Shown here: positions 52,673-61,301 of the stretch, one piece after another
How positions within the stretch are numbered: the stretch's first letter is position 1
How the letters are laid out: each line of letters starts with the position of its first letter
DNA from: Emticicia sp. 21SJ11W-3
GTDB lineage: Bacteria > Bacteroidota > Bacteroidia > Cytophagales > Spirosomataceae
NCBI RefSeq assembly: GCF_024138715.1
Contig: NZ_CP092074.1
Location: forward strand, 3,224,001-3,288,000
Direction of reading: 5' to 3'
DNA: 64,000 nucleotides
Notes under the pieces: generated by a model
Told to the model about the DNA's origin: nothing
What the model saw: the letters and a program-made list of their open reading frames with translations, nothing else
Database searches by the model: none
Made by a program: the position numbers and the translations under genes

Positions 52673-53332
52673 ATGAAAAAGCTAACCATACTTTTCATAT
52701 CATTTGCTGTTGTCTCCTGCATTGGCGAAGAAGAGCCGGTAACCACTTTGTCTGACACCAAAATTGAACTCAACCATGATGGCAAACATCAGTTTGTGCT
52801 AACGTATGGCACTATGCCCATTGATAACACACGGATTATCTGGAAATCGCGCGATGAAAAAGTGGGTACCATTGATGTTAGCGGCACATTCCATGCGCGC
52901 AAGCTGGGCAAAAGCGTTGTTTCGGCCTATACCAAAGACGCCATTTATCAGGCCGATGTAGAAGTGGTTACTTATGACAGGTCTATTCAAGACCCTGTTC
53001 TTGATTTTTATGCCACAAAAGCTGCTATAAAGGCCAAAGAGAAAAGAGTACTTCATAAAGAGAGCTCTGAAACGCTTCACTACTCCAATGGCATAAAGGG
53101 CCTGCCATGCAGCCTTATGTATTACTTTGAAAACGGGAAGATGATCAAGTGTATGGTTACCATCCCGTACAGTATTTTCAGGAATGATGTAGAACGATTC
53201 TTAAAAGAAAGATACCCGGTTATGGTAAAAAATGGTAACACCGAAGTTTACTACCCTGATGAACAACTGTTTACTGCATCATTAACGCAAACCCAAGACG
53301 AAGACTTAACAATAATTTACTCAGCCAAATAA
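52673..53332 (+). CDS. Ig-like lipoprotein, paralog 2 of 3
   Basis: 219 aa. The lipobox is FAVVSCIGE. The Ig-like domain again has IELNHDGKHQFVLTYG, IIWKSRDEKVGTIDVSG and RKLGKSVVSAYTKD. The C-terminal half keeps FLKERYPVMV. Sequence divergence from paralog 1 is clear, but the same domain order and the conserved KAKEKR/FLKERYP segments show a common origin. Confidence 0.8.
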   Translation: MKKLTILFISFAVVSCIGEEEPVTTLSDTKIELNHDGKHQFVLTYGTMPIDNTRIIWKSRDEKVGTIDVSGTFHARKLGKSVVSAYTKDAIYQADVEVVTYDRSIQDPVLDFYATKAAIKAKEKRVLHKESSETLHYSNGIKGLPCSLMYYFENGKMIKCMVTIPYSIFRNDVERFLKERYPVMVKNGNTEVYYPDEQLFTASLTQTQDEDLTIIYSAK

Positions 53333-53778
53333 AAAGAGAGCATTAATTTCTATTAAAATTCAAAGCGCCAAATTGTAGAAATATCTCTGAGAGATTAAAT
53401 AACAACTAAAAATTAAAGTCCTCTAAACATCATTTTCTATTGAGGCGAACGGCTAGTTACCGATTAAAAATCGAGTAAAATATTTAGAAAAGATAAAAGT
53501 AATATCGGATTTTTAATTGGGCGAGTTTAAATGATGCTGGTTGCGGACGGCTAGTTTTGGTTACTTTTTGCGTAAAAAGTAACAACAGGGGAATATAAGT
53601 ACAGTAGGTTTTATTAAAACAAATTCTTAAGAATCCTTAGAAGTAAAGTTTAAATCAGAATTAACAGTAAAACTCAGCAGAACTCGCTGTAAAATATCAC
53701 CAACTGACAACAAGATTTTCTTAATCCAAACCATAATAATTTAAACCACGTATTACAAAAAAATCATTTGTCACATTT
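53333..53778. other. gap with a perfect hairpin repeat
   Basis: The 24-bp element GTTACTTTTT-GCGT-AAAAAGTAAC is at 53560-53583. GACGGCTAGTT-like sequence occurs twice (about 53446 and 53547). No gene is found in the gap. Confidence 0.5.
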
Positions 53779-54507
53779 ATGAAAAAACTCACTATCCTTT
53801 TCATAGGTTTATGCCTTGCTGCCTGCTCTAAAGAAGACCCCATGACTATCAACCAGCCGAATGGTCAGTTAAAATATGACGGCACCCACCAATTTACAGT
53901 AAAAAAAGGCGGCAATAGCGTTTCAGGCATTACCTGGAAAAGCAGCGACACCAATGTGGGCACGGTAGACAATACCGGTAAATTTAAAGCGCGCAAAATT
54001 GGCAAAACCGAAGTAAGTGCTGCCACTAAGGACGGCACAGTGAAAGCATCAGTAGAGATTTTGCCGTATAGCAAACTTTATACCGAACCCGTACTTGATT
54101 TCGGCCAGACCAAGGCCACTGTTAAAGCGAAAGAAAAACGCAAGGTTATATTAGATGACGGCGACCTGCTGGCTTACCAAGGCGAAAACAGCAGTATTGA
54201 ACTCGTATTATATGTTTTTGTTAGTAACAAGTTGGAGGTTTGCGGTCCGGTTTTACAGGAAAGCTCTGCTGTAGTGAAAGAAGCCGGTACTTTTCTGAAA
54301 GAACGCTATCCTAATAACGGTGTTGTTAATGGAGAAATAGTGTTTCTTGACGATAGCAAAAAGTATGGTATAATACTTGGCTATGATGAACAATACGGCC
54401 CAACAGCTATTTATGCAGCAAATACCCCAGGTGGTAGAAAAGCCCTTACTCCTAAGCAAACAGAAAGTTTCAAAAAAGCATTGGCCGCCTTCAAAGCACG
54501 CCGATAA
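53779..54507 (+). CDS. Ig-like lipoprotein, paralog 3 of 3
   Basis: 242 aa. The lipobox is LCLAACSKE. The Ig domain shows QLKYDGTHQFTVKKG, ITWKSSDTNVGTVDNTG and RKIGKTEVSAATKD. It is nearer to paralog 1 than to paralog 2. A FLKERYP segment recurs in the C-terminal half. Surface exposure and a binding role are likely, but the ligand is unknown. Confidence 0.8.
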   Translation: MKKLTILFIGLCLAACSKEDPMTINQPNGQLKYDGTHQFTVKKGGNSVSGITWKSSDTNVGTVDNTGKFKARKIGKTEVSAATKDGTVKASVEILPYSKLYTEPVLDFGQTKATVKAKEKRKVILDDGDLLAYQGENSSIELVLYVFVSNKLEVCGPVLQESSAVVKEAGTFLKERYPNNGVVNGEIVFLDDSKKYGIILGYDEQYGPTAIYAANTPGGRKALTPKQTESFKKALAAFKARR

Positions 54508-54586
54508 AAACCCGGATTAAGAAAATATTGTTTGCAGAACCGAAGTCATGTGATACCTTCACATGGCTTTTGTTTTTTTAGCGGCT

Positions 54587-54931
54587 TTAATTAAAGGCTT
54601 CAAACTGCCGCAGCAAAGGTATCAGCTGCTTGCCTTTGTCGGTCAGGCAATATTCAATATGCAGGGGTTTCAGTTGAATGGTGTTTTTCAGAATATAACC
54701 GTTTTGGGTTAAATCTTTCAGTGCAACAGACAACGTTTGTTTATTAGAGCCATGAATACGGCGCAGAAACTCGCTAAAGCGCGATTTCCCCGTTACATGC
54801 AAAATAAACAGCACCTGCAACGTCCATTTGCTGGTAAGCAATTTTAATACATCCTGTGTAGGGCACACAGGCACGCCTCCCTCCAGAGGGCAAACCAGAT
54901 TAGTCTTGATTTCGGCAGTAGTAGTGGTCAT
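54587..54931 (-). CDS. HxlR-family transcriptional regulator
   Basis: 114 aa. The winged HTH has VLKLLTSKWTLQVLFILHVTG and RRIHGSNKQTLSVALKDLTQ. Cys residues in the N-terminal part (LVCPLEGGVPVCPTQD) fit an electrophile-sensing member. It is divergent from the Old Yellow Enzyme gene at 55004, its likely target; the 72-bp gap holds the shared promoter. Confidence 0.9.
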   Translation of the reverse strand: MTTTTAEIKTNLVCPLEGGVPVCPTQDVLKLLTSKWTLQVLFILHVTGKSRFSEFLRRIHGSNKQTLSVALKDLTQNGYILKNTIQLKPLHIEYCLTDKGKQLIPLLRQFEAFN

Positions 54932-55003
54932 GTTTTTCTGACTAATTGACTCTCAATTTCATTTATTGCAATTTTGCAACATAAATTTTAAACCATTAGG
55001 TTC

Positions 55004-56083
55004 ATGTCTGAAACAATAAATTTATTTACTCCTTTTAAGGGTAAACTAAACCTGAAAAATAGAATTGTAATGGCGCCCATGACACGCTGCCGCGCCATAG
55101 GCAACCTGGCCAATCCGCTTATAGCTACCTATTACAGCCAGAGAAGCACAGCAGGGCTGATTATAACTGAGGGGGTAGCCCCCAGCCCTAACGGATTAGG
55201 CTATGCCCGCATACCGGGGATATTCAGCCCCGAACAAACCGAAAGCTGGAAAACCGTAACACAGGCCGTGCATGCAGCCGGAGGCCAGTTATTTATGCAG
55301 CTGATGCACACGGGTCGTGTGGGTCATTCGGCCAATTTACCTGCCGGTGCGCAGTTACTTGCGCCGTCGGCCATTAATGCCGACAGCCCCATGTGGACCG
55401 ACACCCAGGGTATGCAAACGACCGAAACACCCAAAGCCATGACGGCTGACGAAATCAAAGCCACCATCGAAGAGTTTGCACAGGCCGCCGCCAATGCCAT
55501 AGAAGCAGGTTTCGACGGCGTAGAACTGCACGGTGCCAACGGGTATCTGCTTGAGCAGTTTCTCAATGCAGGCACCAACCAACGAACCGACGAATACGGC
55601 GGCAGCATAGAAAACAGAGCCAGATTTGTGATTGAAACCGCCCGGGCAGTAGTAGAAAGAATCGGAGCCGACAAAACCGGAATCCGGTTGTCGCCCTATA
55701 ACAGTTTTAACAATATGCCTGCTTATGATGATACCGCCGCGCTGTATGATTACCTGGCCATTGAGCTGAACAAACTTGACCTGGCATATCTGCACCTGAT
55801 AGACTACGCATCACGTGCCACCGAAGAAGGCCGTGCATTGTTGCAAAGCATCAGAACCAGTTTTAAACCGGCCTTGATACTTAATGCGGGTTATACCAAA
55901 GAGAGAGGGAATCTGGCACTGGCCAATAATGAGGCTGACCTGATATCGTTCGGTACTCCGTTTATCGCCAACCCAGATTTACCGCATCGCCTGGCCAACG
56001 ATATTGAGCTGGCACAACCAGAAACCAATACTTTTTATACAGCAGATGCCGTAGGCTTTACAGACTACCCCGCTGCCGTATAA
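55004..56083 (+). CDS. Old Yellow Enzyme-family alkene reductase
   Basis: 359 aa. FMN-barrel motifs: LKNRIVMAPMTRCRA at the start, LFMQLMHTGRVGHSANLPAG with substrate-binding residues, and FDGVELHGANGYLLEQFLNA (His-Asn type). The RTDEYGGSIENRARF segment and the C-terminal LISFGTPFIANPDLPHRL follow. Probably an NADPH-dependent ene-reductase of electrophiles, regulated by the divergent HxlR gene. Confidence 0.92.
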   Translation: MSETINLFTPFKGKLNLKNRIVMAPMTRCRAIGNLANPLIATYYSQRSTAGLIITEGVAPSPNGLGYARIPGIFSPEQTESWKTVTQAVHAAGGQLFMQLMHTGRVGHSANLPAGAQLLAPSAINADSPMWTDTQGMQTTETPKAMTADEIKATIEEFAQAAANAIEAGFDGVELHGANGYLLEQFLNAGTNQRTDEYGGSIENRARFVIETARAVVERIGADKTGIRLSPYNSFNNMPAYDDTAALYDYLAIELNKLDLAYLHLIDYASRATEEGRALLQSIRTSFKPALILNAGYTKERGNLALANNEADLISFGTPFIANPDLPHRLANDIELAQPETNTFYTADAVGFTDYPAAV

Positions 56084-56096
56084 AACCAACAGGTGA

Positions 56097-56150
56097 AAAA
56101 CGCAAAAACGCCGTTGAATGCTCATTCAATGGCGTTTTTGCGTTTTATAG
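56097..56150 (+). terminator. strong long hairpin terminator
   Basis: The arms AAAACGCAAAAACGCC and GGCGTTTTTGCGTTTT pair perfectly, extended by GTTGAATG / CATTCAAT with one G-T pair, around CT. It lies 13 bp after the Old Yellow Enzyme stop. The T-run is inside the stem end rather than after it. Confidence 0.7.
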
Positions 56151-56240
56151 CAAGTATCCTTTATAATAAATTGATTTGGAGCCTTCCTGCATTTAACCTA
56201 ATATTGCGGCAAAATAATACTCACACATAAAACTACCTTC

Positions 56241-57014
56241 ATGAAAAAAATTTATTTGCTGTTAACAGTATTGCTCACACAATTTAACTCTTTTGCACAG
56301 TGCATTGAAAAGCGTATCAAAGACAAGACTACCGAAACGTTTTACCTTAATGCACATAAACAGCCAACGAAAGTTGAAATTATAGAAGAAAACAAGACAA
56401 AATCGATTGCGAATTTTAAATATGATACAAAAGGCAATTGCATTCTGGTAAATATTGCAGGAAAAATGCAAATTAAAGGAAAGTATAACACAGCAAACCA
56501 GTTAACTTCCACAGCAACTTCCATCGATAAGGATTTCACTATTATTAATGAATTAGAGTATAAAGATAATCTGGTTACCAAAATAAAAACATCAGTGGTG
56601 ATGTTTGGTTCCTCACCTGATCTGGCAAATGAAACCAATTTAACCTATGAAAATGGCAATCTAACACAAATAGAAGTACGAGAAGTCATAAAAGATAGCG
56701 TTTTTACTGTAATTCAGAAAGTCACTTATGATGAGGCCATCAATAATGATACGAAAACTGAACGAATGCTTCATATAGCTACCTATACAGGTTATGACGG
56801 TTTCAACTCTTTATTGGCACTAAGTCGTAATAATCCTTTAAAACTGTCTTACTCCGGAAAAGAACCAAAAGAGGGATGTACATCGAAAATTGTACATGAG
56901 GAATATGATTATCAGTATGATTCCTCAAAACGGTTGATAAAGTCTATCACAAAGACAACTTGTGATGAAACAGTAGAAACCAAAACTACCAGAATAGAAA
57001 CTACCTGCAAGTAA
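56241..57014 (+). CDS. secreted protein with YD-like repeats, unknown function
   Basis: 257 aa. Signal peptide MKKIYLLLTVLLTQFNSFAQ. The mature part has repeat-like strands (KFDYDTKGNCI-like turns, YNTANQLTST, EYKDNLVTKI, YENGNLTQIEV, YQYDSSKRLIK), similar in style to the lipoprotein at 37967. It may be a surface or periplasmic repeat protein. No partner was identified. Confidence 0.65.
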   Translation: MKKIYLLLTVLLTQFNSFAQCIEKRIKDKTTETFYLNAHKQPTKVEIIEENKTKSIANFKYDTKGNCILVNIAGKMQIKGKYNTANQLTSTATSIDKDFTIINELEYKDNLVTKIKTSVVMFGSSPDLANETNLTYENGNLTQIEVREVIKDSVFTVIQKVTYDEAINNDTKTERMLHIATYTGYDGFNSLLALSRNNPLKLSYSGKEPKEGCTSKIVHEEYDYQYDSSKRLIKSITKTTCDETVETKTTRIETTCK

Positions 57015-57031
57015 GAAAATACGAGCAATGC

Positions 57032-57079
57032 AATACATAACGAGCGTCTCATTAGCCAATGAGACGCTCGTTATGTATT
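57032..57079. terminator. perfect 22-bp hairpin between convergent genes
   Basis: Arms 57032-57053 and 57058-57079 pair without a mismatch around a four-base loop (AGCC). The stem begins AATACATAACGAGCG. It lies between the plus-strand gene ending at 57014 and the minus-strand gene ending at 57102, so it can act as a bidirectional terminator. Confidence 0.8.
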
Positions 57080-57101
57080 TACCAGTAATACAACCAAAAC
57101 C

Positions 57102-57515
57102 TTATGGGTTAGTAGTAGCAGCATCTACCGGCATAGATACCGTACAGGTCTGGCCACCAAAGTTAATCATAAATGAAGCCGTACCTGCCACAGATGGCGT
57201 ACCGGTAACATTAAATGTTAAATGGCCGCCATTTACTGCCAGCGTGCCGGGTGTAAGCGTGGCCGACAACCCCGTAACACCAGTAGAGGCTATACCTGTG
57301 CTGGTGGTATAAGTTACTCCGTTGCCCTCTGCATACGGTATTTTAAATGTACTTGTGTAGCTTGTACCTGCCTTGGCTCTGCTGGCAAATTCAGCATCCT
57401 GGCATTTCAGTCCTGATATCGTCCCGATAATTATCTGGTTATCATCGTCTTTGTCACAGGCCTGTAAAGTAAAAAGCGCAATCAGCGTAAGTCCTAAAAT
57501 TTTAACAATTTTCAT
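57102..57515 (-). CDS. surface lipoprotein with a GGQTC-type repeat domain, paralog A
   Basis: 137 aa. The lipobox is LFTLQACDKD. The remaining domain is Gly/Thr-rich, with the pattern GVTGLSATLTPGTLAVNGGHL and SFMINFGGQTCTVSM. This domain occurs as repeats in Bacteroidota surface proteins. Paralog B at 57741 shares the same layout, so the two come from a duplication. Confidence 0.75.
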   Translation of the reverse strand: MKIVKILGLTLIALFTLQACDKDDDNQIIIGTISGLKCQDAEFASRAKAGTSYTSTFKIPYAEGNGVTYTTSTGIASTGVTGLSATLTPGTLAVNGGHLTFNVTGTPSVAGTASFMINFGGQTCTVSMPVDAATTNP

Positions 57516-57689
57516 AGCATTCTGTTTTTTTGATTTGTAAACCGAAAGCTAAAAACGCCATGCCATAGCCCCCGGAGGCACTGTTTCTACAACATCAGGC
57601 ATAAAAACCTCTTTTATGACGCATTTCAGGGATATTATTCAGCAACAACCCTCAGGCATACCTCATTGCTGAAAGGCGGGCTAAGCAAA

Positions 57690-57716
57690 TAAAAAAGCCC
57701 CTGCACGCAGAGGCTC
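57690..57716 (-). terminator. minus-strand terminator
   Basis: The near-perfect hairpin AGCCCCTGC / GCAGAGGCT around AC is followed, on the minus strand, by a T-run (57691-57695 read as A on plus). It lies 25 bp beyond the stop codon of the gene at 57741. Confidence 0.7.
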
Positions 57717-57740
57717 CCAAATATATTTTTGCAGGGCACG

Positions 57741-58169
57741 CTATTGCCCCAGGGGTTGCGGTTCAACCGGCGACCCACCCACTGCCATAGACACCGTGCA
57801 GGTTTGTCCGCCAAAATTAATCACAAAAGATGCAATGCCTCCCGTATTGGGGGTTCCGGCAACTGAGTAGGTCAGCATACCCGAACCTTGGGCCAGCGTA
57901 CCCGGCACCAATATGGCCGACAACCCCATTACACCCGTTGACGACACCCCGTTGTTAGAACCATACGTACTGCCGTCGCCGCCATTATAAGGCACCGTAA
58001 ACACACCATTATAAGTAGTACCTGCCGTAGCCGAACCAGTAAATACAGCCCCGGGGCAGGTTAGTTCTGCAATGCTTACGGGTTCGTTAGTAAGCTCCTC
58101 TTCTTTTTCACAGGCCTGCAAGGCAAAAAAAGCCAGCACGCCTAAACCCAGTATTCTAATAGTTCTCAT
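57741..58169 (-). CDS. surface lipoprotein with a GGQTC-type repeat domain, paralog B
   Basis: 142 aa from the ATG at 58169. The longer frame to 58202 would put extra residues before the signal. The lipobox is AFFALQACEKE. The domain has GVMGLSAILVPGTLAQGSGM and SFVINFGGQTCTVSM. The C-terminal tail is Pro/Gln-rich (SPVEPQPLG). It has its own terminator, so it is transcribed apart from paralog A. Confidence 0.75.
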   Translation of the reverse strand: MRTIRILGLGVLAFFALQACEKEEELTNEPVSIAELTCPGAVFTGSATAGTTYNGVFTVPYNGGDGSTYGSNNGVSSTGVMGLSAILVPGTLAQGSGMLTYSVAGTPNTGGIASFVINFGGQTCTVSMAVGGSPVEPQPLGQ

Positions 58170-58437
58170 AGTATTTAATTTTAAATTGTGTGAATACCCC
58201 ATACAATCAAAAATCTATGCCAGTTGGTGCGCAATTAAACAGGCATAGCTAATCAGGCATTTAAAAAGGCTCAATAATGTTTGTGCCTGGCTGTTGCACA
58301 CCACATCTTGTTGGCCATAAAAACAGAAAATAAATAAGAAACCATATATTTGTGCAGGGAAAATGATTTTCTGGCTTCACATCAAATCAAAAGGATGCCT
58401 TACCAGCACCAAAATTTCTTACAAAAACACTAAAAAC

Positions 58438-59211
58438 ATGAGCGGAGATAAGTTTAACATTGCGGTTCTGATTGATGGCGACAACGCTCAGGCAAAATTA
58501 ATCAAGGAAATTCTGGCTGAGGTATCCAAATACGGAAAGGCCACCATAAGACGTATCTACGGCGACTGGACCAACACCGGCATGAAAAGCTGGAAAGAGG
58601 TTCTGAACCAGTATTCTATCAACCCTATTCAGAAATTTGCCTATACTACCGGAAAAAACTCAACCGACAGCTCGCTGATTATTGATGCCATGGATATTCT
58701 GCACGGCAAGAGCATCAATGGTTTTTGCATTGTTTCCAGCGACAGCGACTACACCGGGCTGGCCAAAAGAATACGTGAAGAAGGCCTCTTTGTAATGGGT
58801 ATAGGCAGAACCAATACGCCAACCGCCTTTGTTAATTCCTGCGACATCTTTACTTTTTCAGAAAACCTGATAGCCGAATCGGAAATGGCCGAGGCCATAC
58901 AGGTAAGCAAGAAAAAAGACCGCCAAAGCAAGGTGGTACAAAAAGAAGCCCCGGCCGTTACCCACCTCAAAAAATTTCAGGAACTCGACGAGGCCATTAT
59001 CGACAAAGCCTTTGAGATTTCAACCACCGACGACGAAACCTACGTATCAAACATCGGCCTTTCGTTAAGAAAAATCGACCCAAGTTTTGACTCCCGTACG
59101 TATGGTTACAAAACGCTATCGAAACTGCTGGAGAACCTGGACAAATACGAAGTAATCAGAAAAGAAATCAACGGCATCAACCACCCGTTGTTGAGGTTGA
59201 AGCAGGGGTAG
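58438..59211 (+). CDS. NYN-domain nuclease with C-terminal OST-HTH/LOTUS domain
   Basis: 257 aa from the ATG at 58438. The frame opens at 58363, but MSGDKFNIAVLIDGDNAQAK is the typical start. NYN (PIN-like) acidic residues: VLIDGDN near residue 10, DSSLIIDAMDIL, and VSSDSDYTGLAKRIRE. A charged linker precedes the C-terminal winged-helix OST-HTH (KAFEISTTDDETYVSNIGLS, SFDSRTYGYKTLSKLL). It is expected to cleave RNA. Proteins of this type are widely spread in bacteria without a known target. Confidence 0.9.
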   Translation: MSGDKFNIAVLIDGDNAQAKLIKEILAEVSKYGKATIRRIYGDWTNTGMKSWKEVLNQYSINPIQKFAYTTGKNSTDSSLIIDAMDILHGKSINGFCIVSSDSDYTGLAKRIREEGLFVMGIGRTNTPTAFVNSCDIFTFSENLIAESEMAEAIQVSKKKDRQSKVVQKEAPAVTHLKKFQELDEAIIDKAFEISTTDDETYVSNIGLSLRKIDPSFDSRTYGYKTLSKLLENLDKYEVIRKEINGINHPLLRLKQG

Positions 59212-59382
59212 TAAACAAGACCCTCCGGGTACTAATAACAATCTCAATACTTCCAGGCAAACATCTAAGAATAACAGAATAAACCATTTTTTAGTCCGTT
59301 TCTGCAATTCATTTACAAAAACAGACACAAAAAACTATTATCAATACTTTTTTGTTATATTTACAACGAAATAACTATAACA

Positions 59383-60678
59383 ATGATTATTGATTTTAGC
59401 ATAAAGAATTTTGGCCCGGTAAAGGAAGAACAAACGCTTTCTTTTGAAGCGGATAAATCAACTCATCTGGAAGACCATTATATCATTGATGCAGGCAATG
59501 GTTTACGGCTTTTGAAAATGGCCTTGATATACGGGGCAAATGCTTCCGGCAAAACTACTATACTCAAAGCCCTTGAGTTTTTGAGAAAGTTAGTACTTGA
59601 CCCCGAAAAGAAAAAAACGGATGAATTAGAATACAATCCTTTTTTATTTGACCCTGAAACGCCGAAACAAAACTCGGTGCTTTCAATCAATTTCATCCAG
59701 AATCAGATAAAATACTTTTATGAGGTAGAGTTCACAAAAAAAGCAATTGTGAAGGAAGAACTCTATTTCTACAACCCGAATAAAGCGAAGGTATTTACCA
59801 GAACTACTGATGAAGTAAATCAATTTTCTAAAATTGATTTTGGTGGAAAAATTAAAATCGACACAACCTCTGAAAAAGTGCTGGAAGGCAATACGCTCTG
59901 GAACAACACTGTTTTAGGCGGCTTTTTAAAAACCAATATTGAAGTAAAAGAATTAAAAGAGGTAACTACGTGGTTTAGGGAATATCCAAAACCTCTGATA
60001 ACAACAAGAACTAGTTTAAAACAATTTATTAATAATCAAATCAAGAACTCATTCATCTCGAAAAATGATGTAGTTAACATTCTTCAAAAAGCAGACTTTA
60101 ATATCTCAAATGTAATTATTGAAGAAAGGGATATTACTGAAAAACTCCTCGAATTACTCGAAAAAGATGATAGATTTACTAAAGAAAAATTAATTGAATT
60201 AAAATCCAAAGGTTTAATTAAGTCTGATGAATTAATAATTGAACATTCTATTAAATCTGATAAATATCAGTTACCATTTGAACTTGAATCAGAAGGCACC
60301 AAAAGATATTATGAGTTTTCAGGCATACTGGCTATGCTCATAAAAGACTCGATGGCTTTTCCCATAGATGAGTTAGAGAGTTCATTGCATCCTGAGCTTT
60401 TTCAGCACTTTATTATTTCGTTTCTTATCAATGCTAAAAATTCTCAGATAATTGCTACCACGCATAATCGCGAGATTCTGGATAATCGCGATTTGTTCAG
60501 AGATGATGCCATCTGGATAGCAGATAAGGACGAAAACGCAGCTACTATTTTATATTCTCTGGCGGATTTCGACAGCTCTATAACAAGGAATAACAAAAAC
60601 ATATTAAATGCCTATAAAAGTGGCAAACTGGGTGGAACCCCAAATTTAGGTGACTATTATATTGAACTTAATCCATGA
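59383..60678 (+). CDS. rloA: RloA-like AAA ATPase (AbiL-type defence pair)
   Basis: 431 aa. Walker A GANASGKTTI is at about residues 51-60 after a FGPVKEEQTLSFEA N-terminal strand. The signature part is followed by the Walker B region FPIDELESSLHPELFQHFII with an acidic pair, and the switch His in ATTHNREIL. It is an ABC/SMC-type ATPase of the AAA_21 group. It overlaps the RloB gene by 4 bp (ATGA), and pairs like this are part of restriction-linked and AbiL-type anti-phage systems. The A/T-rich sequence and isolated position suggest transfer. Confidence 0.85.
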   Translation: MIIDFSIKNFGPVKEEQTLSFEADKSTHLEDHYIIDAGNGLRLLKMALIYGANASGKTTILKALEFLRKLVLDPEKKKTDELEYNPFLFDPETPKQNSVLSINFIQNQIKYFYEVEFTKKAIVKEELYFYNPNKAKVFTRTTDEVNQFSKIDFGGKIKIDTTSEKVLEGNTLWNNTVLGGFLKTNIEVKELKEVTTWFREYPKPLITTRTSLKQFINNQIKNSFISKNDVVNILQKADFNISNVIIEERDITEKLLELLEKDDRFTKEKLIELKSKGLIKSDELIIEHSIKSDKYQLPFELESEGTKRYYEFSGILAMLIKDSMAFPIDELESSLHPELFQHFIISFLINAKNSQIIATTHNREILDNRDLFRDDAIWIADKDENAATILYSLADFDSSITRNNKNILNAYKSGKLGGTPNLGDYYIELNP

Positions 60679-61301
60679 GAAAAACAAGAAAAATTTCTTC
60701 ATCCAACCCAACTTATGCTGTTGTTGGAGATGGTGAATGCGAAGCTTGGTATGTAAATATGCTGAAAAGAAACGAGCGTTCAATAAGGGTATCTATCAAA
60801 CCGGAACTGCAACAAAAGAAAAGCTTATCTCAACAATATGAAATGGTCTGTGACCTTTCCAAAAGTTACGATAAAGTTTTCTGGATTATTGATTTAGATG
60901 CCATTTTGCTTGAAACCAGACAACATACGAATCCTGTCAATAAAACCGCATTGCAGCAATTTGAAGCATATAAAAAGGAGTTTAAACCAGAACAAAGTAA
61001 AGTTAAAATAATAGTGAACAACCCATGCCTTGAGTTTTGGTTTTTACTTCATTTTGAAAGCACTAATAAATACTTCGATAATTGCGATAAAGCAGGAACG
61101 CAACTTAAAAAATATCTTGCTGATTATAAAAAGTCTCAGAAATACTTCACACAAAACAACAATGATATTTACCTTAAGTTAAAGCCAAACTTAGGCAATG
61201 CAATTACAAATGCAGAACGCTATGACCAAACCGGATTAGATTTATCAAGCACCAGTATATCTCAGATGTATCTTTTATTTCAGGAACTAGGCATTAGTTG
61301 A
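60675..61301 (+). CDS. rloB: RloB-family protein, partner of the ATPase
   Basis: 208 aa. AVVGDGECEAWYVNML near the start resembles the Glu-containing beginning of TOPRIM-like folds. KVFWIIDLDAIL contains the Asp pair, and IIVNNPCLEFWFLLHF is the RloB signature. The C-terminus is helical. By analogy with ATPase plus TOPRIM-nuclease systems it may be the effector nuclease, an inference. Its last 15 bp overlap the convergent transporter gene. Confidence 0.85.
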   Translation: MRKTRKISSSNPTYAVVGDGECEAWYVNMLKRNERSIRVSIKPELQQKKSLSQQYEMVCDLSKSYDKVFWIIDLDAILLETRQHTNPVNKTALQQFEAYKKEFKPEQSKVKIIVNNPCLEFWFLLHFESTNKYFDNCDKAGTQLKKYLADYKKSQKYFTQNNNDIYLKLKPNLGNAITNAERYDQTGLDLSSTSISQMYLLFQELGIS

